Shown here piece after piece: positions 42,467 to 50,427 of a stretch of 64,000 bases of DNA (positions are counted from its first letter, which is position 1; each line of letters opens with the position of its first letter). The stretch comes from Bacteroidetes bacterium 2013_40CM_41_45 (lineage in GTDB: Bacteria; Bacteroidota; Bacteroidia; AKYH767-A; 2013-40CM-41-45): the NCBI GenBank assembly GCA_002215675.1, contig NGFH01000009.1, forward strand, positions 609,501-673,500. Direction: 5' to 3'. The position numbers and the translations under genes were made by a program. The notes beneath the pieces are model-generated. The model had not been told where the DNA came from, did no database searches, and worked only from the letters and a program-made list of their open reading frames with translations.

Positions 42467-44743
42467 CTATTTATTCTTCAGCAGTTCCTGCATTCTTTCA
42501 AAGCTTTTTTTGTTGACCGGGAGATGAACCGCCAGGCGGATAAAATTCTTTTCACTCGTAGTTAAATGCCAGCTCATGGATATTTCTTCCTCGTATGAAG
42601 GCAGCTCAATGGAAATCAAATCAAGCGGCGCATCGACAAATAATTTAAGATATTCTGCTTCTTCGTCTGTTTCATATTCCTGTATGGTAAGCAGGTTGCC
42701 GTAAAAATTTCCAATGGGAGAAACAAGATTTTCGAGTATAGTTCCCCGTGAACGGATTTCGCGGATGCGTTCTTTGCGCGTATCGCGCACTTGAAAAATA
42801 ATAACCCCTGAAGTATTTTTTTCAATCCACTTATGAAGCTCAAAGAGATAACGAAACGTTGTCTTCAATCCGAAATTATCTCTCATTCCTGCATCCATCA
42901 CCTGCACAGGAGGCTCTGTGGGCAGTGTTACAGCAGGTAGAATATAAGGGAAGGTTGCATTCATTCGGAGCACCGAAGTAAATCTTGACCGGCCTGCATC
43001 AAAATCTTTAAAGTAATATGAATACTCGATACAATCACTGAGTTTAGTGTAATTAAAATCTTGCTTATGCTGCTCTGCCAGAAGGTATGAAACGGGAAGA
43101 GGTGAAATAAATACCCGTTTACCATCGTTGACAATAGCAGGAGTAAAAATCATCATCGGTATCACGGCATTTTTCTCCTCTTCTAAATAATCAGAAATAG
43201 TTTTATCCAGGACATCGCCGGTGCTTTCGTTCAGATATTTTTCAAACGCATAGCCTCTGTCTTTATTATAGCGTTGCCCGTCGAGAGAAAATTTCTGCAT
43301 ATTGAAAAACAAATCGTTGATGACCAGCGAAACGGCCACCGGGTTCAGCAGGTCGGATGAAATATTTTCGATATACCTGTTATCATACAGCGTAGGAATC
43401 ATACCTAATTTTTCCTGGCGGGCAAGTTCCCTGTAGTACGCAGCGCCTATCATTCCGCCCGAAGCTCCCGTAATAAGGCGTGCATGTTCCGACATTTCGC
43501 CAGAAGTAATGCTGTCGGTAAACTGCAGAACTTTAAAAGTCCACATGGCAGCGCGCAACCCGCCACCACTAACGTTGATGAGAATAAGTTTCGGTTTAAC
43601 ATTACTGTTAGAAAATTTTTTCTTCCATTGTTCGAGCGAAGCAACTTCTGACAGAGAATCGGCACTAACTCTTAATTGGTCAGGAAAAAGGTTTGTTCCG
43701 AATGGCTTATAACTTTTTTTTATCTCCGGATATTGAAGTCCGTATATTTTATTCTGCCGCCCCGCAAAATCAAACTGCGAAAAATGATTGAGCAGTATGA
43801 ACAACACAATGAATGCCGTGGCAGCCCATTCTTTGACCCAGAAACGGAAAGCGCTGGTAAGCATAATGAACATGGAGAAGAGCAAAAAGATACTGGCGCC
43901 TGCCGGTATCTGGAACATTTTATACTCTCTGAATAAACCCAGCAATATGAACATGACGAACACAAATATTTCTACCAGCGCTGCATTCACGTGATTCTGG
44001 CGGATAACAGAATCAAACATCTGGCGCGAGTAATGCCCCGTATGCCTTACCAGCTTTACTTTAAAGGGTGTGCTCAGGTAAGTATCAACTCTCCACGGTA
44101 ATTTTCTTTTGAACTTGAATAGTTGACGGAGCGAAGTTATTTTTCCAACATGCTCTGCAAGCGGAACAGAAACATCGGTGTCTGCCGCCTTAACACCGTA
44201 CATGCGTACAATGTCGAGGTTGGTTCTGAAAAAATAAATTAACGTGACAGCTATGATGACCGACATTCCCATTATGAACCCCGCATATTGGAGCAGGATG
44301 GTTCCGGAAGTCTCAAATTCGCTGTGCCTCTGAAACTGCCAGAGTTCATAAAAATACACGAGGATAAACAGCGCAGGCACAATAAAATTATTGACCGTAT
44401 ACTTCATAAATGGCCGTGCCAGAGATGCGATAAAAGGAAACGTAGTAGCATTTGTGATGTAACTGGAAATGTTAAACACCATAATGAATGCTCCGCACAT
44501 CATGCCAATCACAAAAAAAGACCACCAGCCGACAGAGCCCGAATATTCGGGGTCGAGAAACAAATAATGAATGCCCATGCGGCTTGCTATATTGCCTGTA
44601 ACACAACCGAAAAGCACAACCCAATATGCAAGGAGCAATTGGTTTCTCTTCAGCAGAACAATAAAAAGCTGTAAGGGAAATGAAAAAACAAAACGGGTAA
44701 GAAAAAGTTTAGGAGTGGTTTTTCGTATAAGAAGGCGCGGCAT
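42467..44743 (-). CDS. Membrane-embedded patatin-like phospholipase
   Basis: The 758-residue protein combines about seven to eight membrane helices (residues 20-330) with a C-terminal patatin domain. The oxyanion loop is SGGGLRAAMW near 392, the nucleophile elbow GASGGMIGAAYY near 424 (Ser in GxSGG), and the catalytic Asp of the Ser-Asp dyad in VMDAGMRDN near 618. All three are intact, so lipid acyl hydrolase activity is expected. Patatins are usually soluble or lightly attached; the long membrane part is unusual. It shares an operon with an LptF/LptG-type permease, pointing to envelope lipids. Confidence 0.87.
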   Translation of the reverse strand: MPRLLIRKTTPKLFLTRFVFSFPLQLFIVLLKRNQLLLAYWVVLFGCVTGNIASRMGIHYLFLDPEYSGSVGWWSFFVIGMMCGAFIMVFNISSYITNATTFPFIASLARPFMKYTVNNFIVPALFILVYFYELWQFQRHSEFETSGTILLQYAGFIMGMSVIIAVTLIYFFRTNLDIVRMYGVKAADTDVSVPLAEHVGKITSLRQLFKFKRKLPWRVDTYLSTPFKVKLVRHTGHYSRQMFDSVIRQNHVNAALVEIFVFVMFILLGLFREYKMFQIPAGASIFLLFSMFIMLTSAFRFWVKEWAATAFIVLFILLNHFSQFDFAGRQNKIYGLQYPEIKKSYKPFGTNLFPDQLRVSADSLSEVASLEQWKKKFSNSNVKPKLILINVSGGGLRAAMWTFKVLQFTDSITSGEMSEHARLITGASGGMIGAAYYRELARQEKLGMIPTLYDNRYIENISSDLLNPVAVSLVINDLFFNMQKFSLDGQRYNKDRGYAFEKYLNESTGDVLDKTISDYLEEEKNAVIPMMIFTPAIVNDGKRVFISPLPVSYLLAEQHKQDFNYTKLSDCIEYSYYFKDFDAGRSRFTSVLRMNATFPYILPAVTLPTEPPVQVMDAGMRDNFGLKTTFRYLFELHKWIEKNTSGVIIFQVRDTRKERIREIRSRGTILENLVSPIGNFYGNLLTIQEYETDEEAEYLKLFVDAPLDLISIELPSYEEEISMSWHLTTSEKNFIRLAVHLPVNKKSFERMQELLKNK

Positions 44744-44749
44744 CAGTGA

Positions 44750-46408
44750 TCAGAGTGTTTGCATCCTTCTGTTTACGATGGATAATATTTTTGTTTCCGA
44801 TTTTACGGCTTCCTCTTCAATAGTTTTCCCTTGTTGAATGATAGAGCCGGCAAATTCTTTATCTATCAGTCCTGCAGCATTTATTTTCACATTCAAAAAT
44901 GCGCCCATTACCGCGCTTCGTGCACATAGCGCTCCCACTCCCGCATCACTCACAGAATTTGGGTTTCCTGTTTCCGCCATCGCTTCTATAATTTCCATAG
45001 ACTGATGCGCAAGCTGCATCACTTTAAATGGAACTTCGGTTGCATATTTTGTCGCCTCCTGAATAGCTCTTGTTCTCATCTTCTTTTCCTCATCGCTTGT
45101 TTTAGGCAACGAAAAGGCGTTCATGATTTTGTTGAAAGCATCCGTGTCTTCATCTACCAGTTTCAGCAGTTCATTTTTTATTTGCTGACCCTTATCGGCC
45201 CAACCTGAAAATTCTTCCCAACGGTCATCCCAACCTGGTTTATGCGAGGAGAGATTCGCTACCATGGTTCCGAGAGATATTCCAAGCGCACCGATGTAAG
45301 CAGAAATACTTCCACCGCCCGGAGCGGGGCTTTCACTCGCTGTTTCATCAGTAAAGTCGCTGAGCGACATTTCGAGAAGCTTCATTTTCGTTTTGTCTTT
45401 AAGTAGATATTCAATAATTTTTTCTTCCGGTTTAAATGGAGAAAGCTCATCCAACCCAAGCGATTTCACAGCAATGCGAATCAATTCCTTTTCAGATATT
45501 CCTATTGAGCGTTTTTGCTTTTTAAGAAAATATTTTCCTGCATCGAGCATCGCATTTAACGGAATCAAACCCACAAGTTCAGAACCTGTTACTCTAAGTC
45601 CGCGGTTTGATGCACTCTTCACACATTCATCAAACGCAATATGCATGGGAGTGATGGTAATATTCGTGAGGTTGATGCTTACCTGAGCTATTCCGTATTC
45701 CTTAATAAACCACCCGATTGCTTTCACCGCTTTCAATGCGCCCGGCTGAACCACTTCTTCGCCTTTTTCGTTTTTAATTTTTCTTCCTGCTTCGCGAATA
45801 TCAAATGCAACAGAGTTTGCTCTTCGCACCGATGTAGTATTGAGATTTACATTGTATGCAATCAGAAAATCACGAGCGCCAATTACCGTTGCGCCACGCT
45901 TAGCGTCAAATTCCTGCGGGCCGAAATCGGGTTTCCATTCCGGCTGTTTTATCTTCTTAAAAAACCCTTCATACTCCCCTGCCCGAATCACGGAAAGATT
46001 TTTTCTTGAAGGATTTTTTTGCGCGTACTCATACAAATAAACCGGAATCTTCAATTCCTTACCCACTCTCTCCGCAAGCTTTTGGGCGTACTTTGCTGTT
46101 TCTTCCATCGTAATACCGCTAATAGGAATCAACGGGCAAACATCGGTTGCGCCCATGCGCGGATGCTCGCCTTTGTGCTTGCTCATGTCAATAAGCTCTC
46201 CCGCCTTTTTAATCGCGTTGAACGCCGCCTCTATAACTGCATCCGGAGTTCCAACAAAAGTTACAACGGTCCTGTTGGTTGCCTTGCCCAGGTCAACATT
46301 CAGAAGCTTTACGCCTTCAACTTTTTCAATCTCATCCGTAATTTGCCTAATGATGCTTACATCATTTCCTTCAGAGAAGTTAGGAACACATTCTATGAGC
46401 TTAGACAT
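44750..46408 (-). CDS. ftcD: Bifunctional glutamate formimidoyltransferase / formimidoyl-THF cyclodeaminase
   Basis: The 552-residue protein fuses formiminotransferase (about 1-300: LIECVPNFSEGNDVSII, HPRMGATDVCPLIPI) with cyclodeaminase (about 345-552: SPAPGGGSISAYIGALGISLGTMVANLS, DEDTDAFNKIMNAF). It moves the formimino group of N-formiminoglutamate to tetrahydrofolate and deaminates it, ending histidine degradation. The layout is that of vertebrate FTCD. hutI lies upstream on the same strand with an S23 gene between them. The stop of S23 overlaps the first codons of ftcD by 16 bp. Confidence 0.96.
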   Translation of the reverse strand: MSKLIECVPNFSEGNDVSIIRQITDEIEKVEGVKLLNVDLGKATNRTVVTFVGTPDAVIEAAFNAIKKAGELIDMSKHKGEHPRMGATDVCPLIPISGITMEETAKYAQKLAERVGKELKIPVYLYEYAQKNPSRKNLSVIRAGEYEGFFKKIKQPEWKPDFGPQEFDAKRGATVIGARDFLIAYNVNLNTTSVRRANSVAFDIREAGRKIKNEKGEEVVQPGALKAVKAIGWFIKEYGIAQVSINLTNITITPMHIAFDECVKSASNRGLRVTGSELVGLIPLNAMLDAGKYFLKKQKRSIGISEKELIRIAVKSLGLDELSPFKPEEKIIEYLLKDKTKMKLLEMSLSDFTDETASESPAPGGGSISAYIGALGISLGTMVANLSSHKPGWDDRWEEFSGWADKGQQIKNELLKLVDEDTDAFNKIMNAFSLPKTSDEEKKMRTRAIQEATKYATEVPFKVMQLAHQSMEIIEAMAETGNPNSVSDAGVGALCARSAVMGAFLNVKINAAGLIDKEFAGSIIQQGKTIEEEAVKSETKILSIVNRRMQTL

Positions 46409-46803
46409 AATGGATAATTGACAATGGATAATGGATAATGGATAATTACTTGCTCAAGTTTAGCTTTGGTTGATTTAATTATTGCCGTCAACAATCTTAA
46501 TAATTCTTCACAATCTTTTAGTAAAATTATTGCCTCATCGACAATTACTTCGCTGTCTCTTAAAAGCCGAAGCCAATAGTGCGTTTCATTAGCTTCTTTA
46601 TTTGCAATGGAAAGTTTATGAATAAAATCTGCTTTACTTTCTGCCTGGTTTGCTTCTTCAACCATTGCACCGATAGATGTTCCGCTTCTTAAAACTTGTT
46701 TAGAAATTACAAATTCTTTTTTCTCAATAAGAAACTTATTGAAACGAAGAATCTTAATCGCAAACTGATAGCTCTTATTTTTCAATACATTCTCCTTTTC
46801 CAT
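46393..46803 (-). CDS. Four-helix-bundle S23 family protein inside the hut operon
   Basis: With ATG 46803 the protein has 136 residues (a TTG 6 bp upstream is less likely). The pattern is that of the S23/IVP four-helix bundle family: LRFNKFLIEKKEFVISKQVLRSGTSIGAMVEEANQAESKADFIHKLSIANKEANETHYWLRLL...LLTAIIKSTKAK. Members were first known from insertions in 23S rRNA genes and are scattered in Bacteroidota. Their function is unknown. Residues after about 118 (IIHYPLSIVNYPL) are encoded by a heptamer array, not by the family domain. Inverted heptamer arrays flank the gene on both sides. Confidence 0.85.
   Translation of the reverse strand: MEKENVLKNKSYQFAIKILRFNKFLIEKKEFVISKQVLRSGTSIGAMVEEANQAESKADFIHKLSIANKEANETHYWLRLLRDSEVIVDEAIILLKDCEELLRLLTAIIKSTKAKLEQVIIHYPLSIVNYPLCLSS
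46409..46443. repeat. Heptamer array (AATGGAT-type), left flank of S23 gene
   Basis: Five heptamers in register: AATGGAT, AATTGAC, then AATGGAT three times (46409-46443). The array encodes the C-terminal end of the S23 protein and starts one base after the ftcD start codon on the opposite reading. It is the inverted counterpart of the array at 46807-46834. Confidence 0.75.
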
Positions 46804-46806
46804 TGT

Positions 46807-46834
46807 CAACTATCAATTATCAATTATCAATTTC
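46807..46834. repeat. Heptamer array (CAATTAT-type), right flank of S23 gene
   Basis: CAACTAT, CAATTAT, CAATTAT and CAATTTC stand in 7-bp register (46807-46834), just upstream of the S23 start. The array encodes the last residues and stop of hutI. Read on the minus strand it is ATAATTG-ATAATTG-ATAGTTG-ACAATGG, matching the left array (ATAATTG-ACAATGG-ATAATGG), so the two are inverted. Confidence 0.75.
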
Positions 46835-48063
46835 CCATTAATTATTACTATATCAATCAAATCGTTTGCAAAGGAATAAGGAAGAAATGAATAATCGGGG
46901 ATTTCTTTTGTGATGAACACATTTGCTTTTTTCCCTGCTGTAATGCTTCCATGGGTTACTGATAAATCCATTGCATACGCAGAATTTATGGTTGCTGCGT
47001 TGATGGCTTCCTCCGGTGTCATTTTATATTGGACGCAGGCAATAGAGAGAACAAAGTTCATATTTCCGCTCGGAGAACTGCCCGGGTTATAATCGCTTGC
47101 AATTGCAACAGGCAGGCCCGCATTTAACATTTTTCGTACAGGCGGATGCGGCAATTGCAAAAACCATTGTGCCCCCGGCAGGATGGTAGGCATGGTGTCA
47201 GAATTTTTTAAAGCAGAAATATCTTCGTCATTTAAATACTCAAGATGATCTACAGAAATAGCCTCGCATTCAACCCCTGCTTTCACTCCACCCGAATTGC
47301 TCAACTGTTCTGCGTGGACTTTTCCTTTAAGCCCGAGTTTATTTGCGGCAGAAAGGATTTTTATTGTATCATCTGAAGTGAAATAATTTCTCTCACAAAA
47401 TACGTCACAATAGTCCGCCAGTTTTTCTTTTGCAATTGAAGGAAGCATTTCATTGATGATGGCATCAATATATTTTTCTTTTGTCGTTCCTGGTGGAACA
47501 GCGTGGGCCCCGAGAAAGGTTGCCTTGATAGCAAGCGGAGAATGCGGTTTCAGTTTCTGAATGACATGAAGCATTTTGATTTCATCTTTTACCGTCAGCC
47601 CGTAGCCGCTTTTTATTTCAACTGCTCCTGTTCCCTGTTTCATGATTTCGTTCAAGCGCCGGATAGCGCTTTCGATTAATTCTTCTTCCGAAGCACCCTG
47701 CAGTTTTTTTACGGAGTTAAGAATTCCTCCTCCGCGTTTTGCAATTTCCTCATACGTCAACCCATTGATACGGTCAACAAATTCCTGTTCACGGGAGCCG
47801 GCATAAACAATATGAGTGTGTGAATCGCACCAGCAAGGGAAAACAAGCTTGCCGGTTGCATCTATTTCCAATTTCGAATTTCGAATTTCAGATTTTGAAT
47901 TTAATTCTGACATCTTTCCAAATGCCGAAATATTTTCGCCTTCAATAAACAGGAAAGCGTTTTCAATGCAAGGCAGTATTTTCATTTCTGCACCCGAAAT
48001 TTTTCGCACAGAAGCACCTCGTACCTGTATAAGCTTTTTTATATTGGTTATCAGGATGCTCAT
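46813..48063 (-). CDS. hutI: Imidazolonepropionase
   Basis: The 416-residue amidohydrolase turns 4-imidazolone-5-propionate into N-formiminoglutamate, the substrate of the later ftcD pathway step. Metal-binding and family marks are CDSHTHIVYAG near 80, GAVEIKSGYGLT, LGAHAVPP, HAEQLSNSGGVKAG and ALASDYNPGS-like IASDYNPGSSPSGN. Length is normal. The final residues (LIIDN) and stop are encoded by the heptamer array that precedes the S23 gene, so the natural 3' end has been rewritten. hutH and hutU are not in the window. Confidence 0.96.
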   Translation of the reverse strand: MSILITNIKKLIQVRGASVRKISGAEMKILPCIENAFLFIEGENISAFGKMSELNSKSEIRNSKLEIDATGKLVFPCWCDSHTHIVYAGSREQEFVDRINGLTYEEIAKRGGGILNSVKKLQGASEEELIESAIRRLNEIMKQGTGAVEIKSGYGLTVKDEIKMLHVIQKLKPHSPLAIKATFLGAHAVPPGTTKEKYIDAIINEMLPSIAKEKLADYCDVFCERNYFTSDDTIKILSAANKLGLKGKVHAEQLSNSGGVKAGVECEAISVDHLEYLNDEDISALKNSDTMPTILPGAQWFLQLPHPPVRKMLNAGLPVAIASDYNPGSSPSGNMNFVLSIACVQYKMTPEEAINAATINSAYAMDLSVTHGSITAGKKANVFITKEIPDYSFLPYSFANDLIDIVIINGKLIIDN

Positions 48064-48115
48064 ATTTTTTCAACGCCCGAAAGTAGCAAATCAGTAAAGA
48101 TGGAAATCGTTATAG

Positions 48116-48176
48116 GTTATAAGTTATACGGCATTAAAAGTTTGTACTTTCTCATCGTATAACATATAACTATAAC
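48116..48176. repeat. Head-to-head heptamer hairpin (GTTATAn type) upstream of aroC
   Basis: GTTATAA-GTTATAC (48116-48129) is followed by a 27-bp spacer and GTATAAC-ATATAAC plus a partial TATAAC (48157-48176). The arms pair with one mismatch. Unit and layout match the array at 33283-33350. It ends 8 bp before the -7 box and 21 bp before the ATG of aroC. Confidence 0.7.
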
Positions 48177-48183
48177 TAATAAC

Positions 48184-48191
48184 TAAATTTG
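48184..48191 (+). promoter_or_regulatory. -7 promoter box TAAATTTG of aroC
   Basis: TAAATTTG fits TAnnTTTG and ends 6 bp before ATG 48198, followed by TCCGC. If used, the aroC transcript would be leaderless or nearly so. The heptamer hairpin then covers the -33 region. Confidence 0.45.
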
Positions 48192-48197
48192 TCCGCT

Positions 48198-49295
48198 ATG
48201 GCTGGAAATTCTTTCGGAACTATTTTTCGTTTGACCACTTTCGGTGAATCGCATGGCGAAGCCATGGGCGGTGTGATTGATGGCTGCCCTTCCGGTCTTG
48301 AAATTGATTTAGATTTTATTCAATTGGAGTTAGGGCGCAGGAAACCGGGACAATCGGGTATTGTTTCAGAGCGAATGGAAAGCGATAATGTGACTTTTCT
48401 GTCAGGAATTTTTGAGGGAAAAACAACAGGGACTCCAATCGGATTCATTATAAAAAATGAAAATCAGAGAGTACAGGATTACAAGCACGTGGAGGATATT
48501 TATCGTCCATCCCATGCAGACTTTGTGTACGACAAAAAATACGGAGTTAGAGATTATCGTGGAGGCGGAAGAGCATCGGCCAGGGAAACCGTGTGCCGCA
48601 TTGTTGGCGGGGCGATTGCAAAGCTTCTTTTAAAGAAATCAGGAATACAGATTTATGCCTACACTTCACAAGTAGGCGAAATTTCAGTGAGGAAAAATTA
48701 TTCTGAACTGGATTTGGCTAAGACAGATTCAAATATAGTAAGATGTCCTGATGCTGCCGTTGCAGAAAAAATGATTCAGAAAATTGAGGAAGTTCGAAAA
48801 GCAGGAGACACCATCGGTGGAGTAATTACTTGCGTTGCACAAAGCGTTCCTGCCGGGCTTGGCGAGCCGGTGTTTGATAAATTACACGCTGACCTGGGAA
48901 AAGCAATGCTGAGCATTAACGCTGTGAAAGGGTTTGAAATTGGCAGTGGGTTTGAGGGAGTGAAGATGCTGGGAAGCGAACATAATGATGGCCTCACCCC
49001 TAACCCCTCTCCTTTGGAGAGGGGAATACATCCGGTATTTAATTCAAATTTTTCAGGAGGTATTCAGGGAGGAATTTCCAATGGCGAGGATATTTATTTC
49101 CGGGTAGCGTTTAAGCCGGTATCAACTATAATGCAAGCACAGACAACCATTAATACAAAAGGAGAAGAAGTTGAATTCACCGGCAAAGGGCGTCACGACC
49201 CATGCGTGCTTCCGCGCGCTGTGCCAATTGTAGAAGCAATGACTGCATTAGTTTTAGCGGACCACTTGCTACGAAATAAAACGGCTGCAGTTTAG
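48198..49295 (+). CDS. aroC: Chorismate synthase with REP-like insertion
   Basis: The 365-residue enzyme makes chorismate from EPSP using reduced FMN. The start is ATG 48198 ([19 protein letters not shown]); a TTG three codons earlier is inside the promoter box. Signatures are [16 protein letters not shown], the [13 protein letters not shown]-type [29 protein letters not shown] and [17 protein letters not shown]. Between SEHNDG and the SGGIQGG signature the frame runs through a 34-bp palindromic repeat (48993-49026) encoding [11 protein letters not shown], a segment the family lacks. All signatures are intact, so the enzyme is probably active. Confidence 0.96.
   Translation: MAGNSFGTIFRLTTFGESHGEAMGGVIDGCPSGLEIDLDFIQLELGRRKPGQSGIVSERMESDNVTFLSGIFEGKTTGTPIGFIIKNENQRVQDYKHVEDIYRPSHADFVYDKKYGVRDYRGGGRASARETVCRIVGGAIAKLLLKKSGIQIYAYTSQVGEISVRKNYSELDLAKTDSNIVRCPDAAVAEKMIQKIEEVRKAGDTIGGVITCVAQSVPAGLGEPVFDKLHADLGKAMLSINAVKGFEIGSGFEGVKMLGSEHNDGLTPNPSPLERGIHPVFNSNFSGGIQGGISNGEDIYFRVAFKPVSTIMQAQTTINTKGEEVEFTGKGRHDPCVLPRAVPIVEAMTALVLADHLLRNKTAAV
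48993..49026. repeat. REP-like palindromic element inserted in frame in aroC
   Basis: CTCACCCCTAA is followed by a perfect 9-bp stem CCCCTCTCC-TTT-GGAGAGGGG (49004-49024) and AA. Encoded residues are [11 protein letters not shown]. Copies of related sequence lie at 49338-49406 and, decayed, at 13155-13205. The core is symmetrical and would form a hairpin in the mRNA. Confidence 0.85.
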
Positions 49296-49320
49296 AATCC
49301 ATCTCTAAATGTTCTTTTTG

Positions 49321-49406
49321 CTTTCGCGACCCTCTGACTCCCTAAAGGGAGAACCGCTTTCTCTTTTTCGGTGCGAAAGATTCCCCTTTAGGGGTAAGGG
49401 GTCAGC
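49321..49406. repeat. Paired inverted REP-like elements downstream of aroC
   Basis: CTTTCGC (49321-49327) pairs with GCGAAAG (49373-49379) and encloses CTCCCTAAAGGGAG (49338-49351). A further palindrome CCCCTTTAGGGG (49383-49394) and AAGGGGTCAG follow. CTGACTCCCTAAAGGGAGAA and the reverse complement of 49381-49405 are versions of one unit, CTGACCCCT...CCCTAAAGGGGAA, in opposite orientation. The unit resembles the element inside aroC. It may also act as terminator. Confidence 0.7.
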
Positions 49407-49456
49407 GTTGGGAAAAAAGATTAAAAAAACATTTTGAGATAACTTACAGTATCGAA

Positions 49457-50356
49457 ATGCTTGCCAGAAAAGTTCTGATGATTTCCCCGGATGATTTCGG
49501 ATTTAATCAAGATACCGCCATTGATAATTTTTTTCAGAAAAATTTTCCGTTAACCGAAAAAGAAATTAAAAGCGGGGCACAAGCTGAATTTCTCACCTTC
49601 AAAAATCTTTTAGAATCGGCAGGAATTGAGGTCATACGTTTTTCCCCTAAGTATTCTGTTCCGTGCCCTGATGCAGTGTTTCCAAATAACTGGTTTTCCA
49701 CGCACCCGACCGGAGAAGTTATTTTTTATCCCATGAAATCCACGTCAAGAAGAAGTGAACGGCATCCCGCAATCATAGAATACTTAACGAGTCATTATAA
49801 AAAAGTAATTGACTTTTCTGAAAACGAAAAGCATGATAAATTTCTGGAAGGAACGGGAAGTATTGTGATTAGCCATAAAAACAAAACAGCGTACGCATCA
49901 CTGTCGCAACGCACCAATGAATCATTGTTTTATGAATGGAGCAGTGGGATGGAACACAAGCCCATAGTTTTTCATGCAGAAGATGAAAACGGAAATCCTG
50001 TTTATCACACCAATGTACTGTTGTGTATAGGAGAAGGATTTGCAATTGTTTGCCTTGAGTCTTTAAAGAATGCTCATGAAAGAAAATTGGTTGTAGATTC
50101 TCTTACGGAAAACGGAAATTCACGTATCGAAATATCTCTTTCGCAAATGCATAATTTTTGTGCTAACGCCCTTGCATTACAAAATAATAAAGGAGAGCAG
50201 GTGTTTGTAATTTCATTGCGCGGATGGAAGGCTCTTAATAATAAGCAGCAGGAACAAATCCGTTTATTTTGCTCCCAAATCATAACTCCGGAGCTCAACG
50301 TAATCGAGACTTGCGGAGGTGGTGGTGCCAGGTGCATGTTAGCAGAGCTTTTTTAA
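49457..50356 (+). CDS. ctlX: Citrulline utilisation hydrolase CtlX-like (amidinotransferase fold)
   Basis: The 299-residue protein belongs to the guanidino-group-modifying pentein fold. Visible marks are PDAVFPNNWFSTHPTGEV near 75, the acidic EGTGSIVISH near 137, the catalytic His in VYHTNVLLCIGEGFAIV near 195, and the catalytic Cys close to the end in CGGGGARCMLAELF. This set is typical of CtlX (citrulline hydrolase) proteins in Bacteroidota. Arginine deiminase-like activity is the main alternative. The gene is alone on its transcript as far as can be seen. Confidence 0.86.
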   Translation: MLARKVLMISPDDFGFNQDTAIDNFFQKNFPLTEKEIKSGAQAEFLTFKNLLESAGIEVIRFSPKYSVPCPDAVFPNNWFSTHPTGEVIFYPMKSTSRRSERHPAIIEYLTSHYKKVIDFSENEKHDKFLEGTGSIVISHKNKTAYASLSQRTNESLFYEWSSGMEHKPIVFHAEDENGNPVYHTNVLLCIGEGFAIVCLESLKNAHERKLVVDSLTENGNSRIEISLSQMHNFCANALALQNNKGEQVFVISLRGWKALNNKQQEQIRLFCSQIITPELNVIETCGGGGARCMLAELF

Positions 50357-50427
50357 TCACTCGAAGAGACAGATTATTTGTATAAATTTGCTGCTGTTTT
50401 AAAAACCGAAACATTTAATTTCAATTC

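Noticed and set aside
46393-46803. S23 protein as Avd of a diversity-generating retroelement
   Set aside because: Avd is a related four-helix bundle, but no reverse transcriptase gene or template/variable repeat pair is present nearby.
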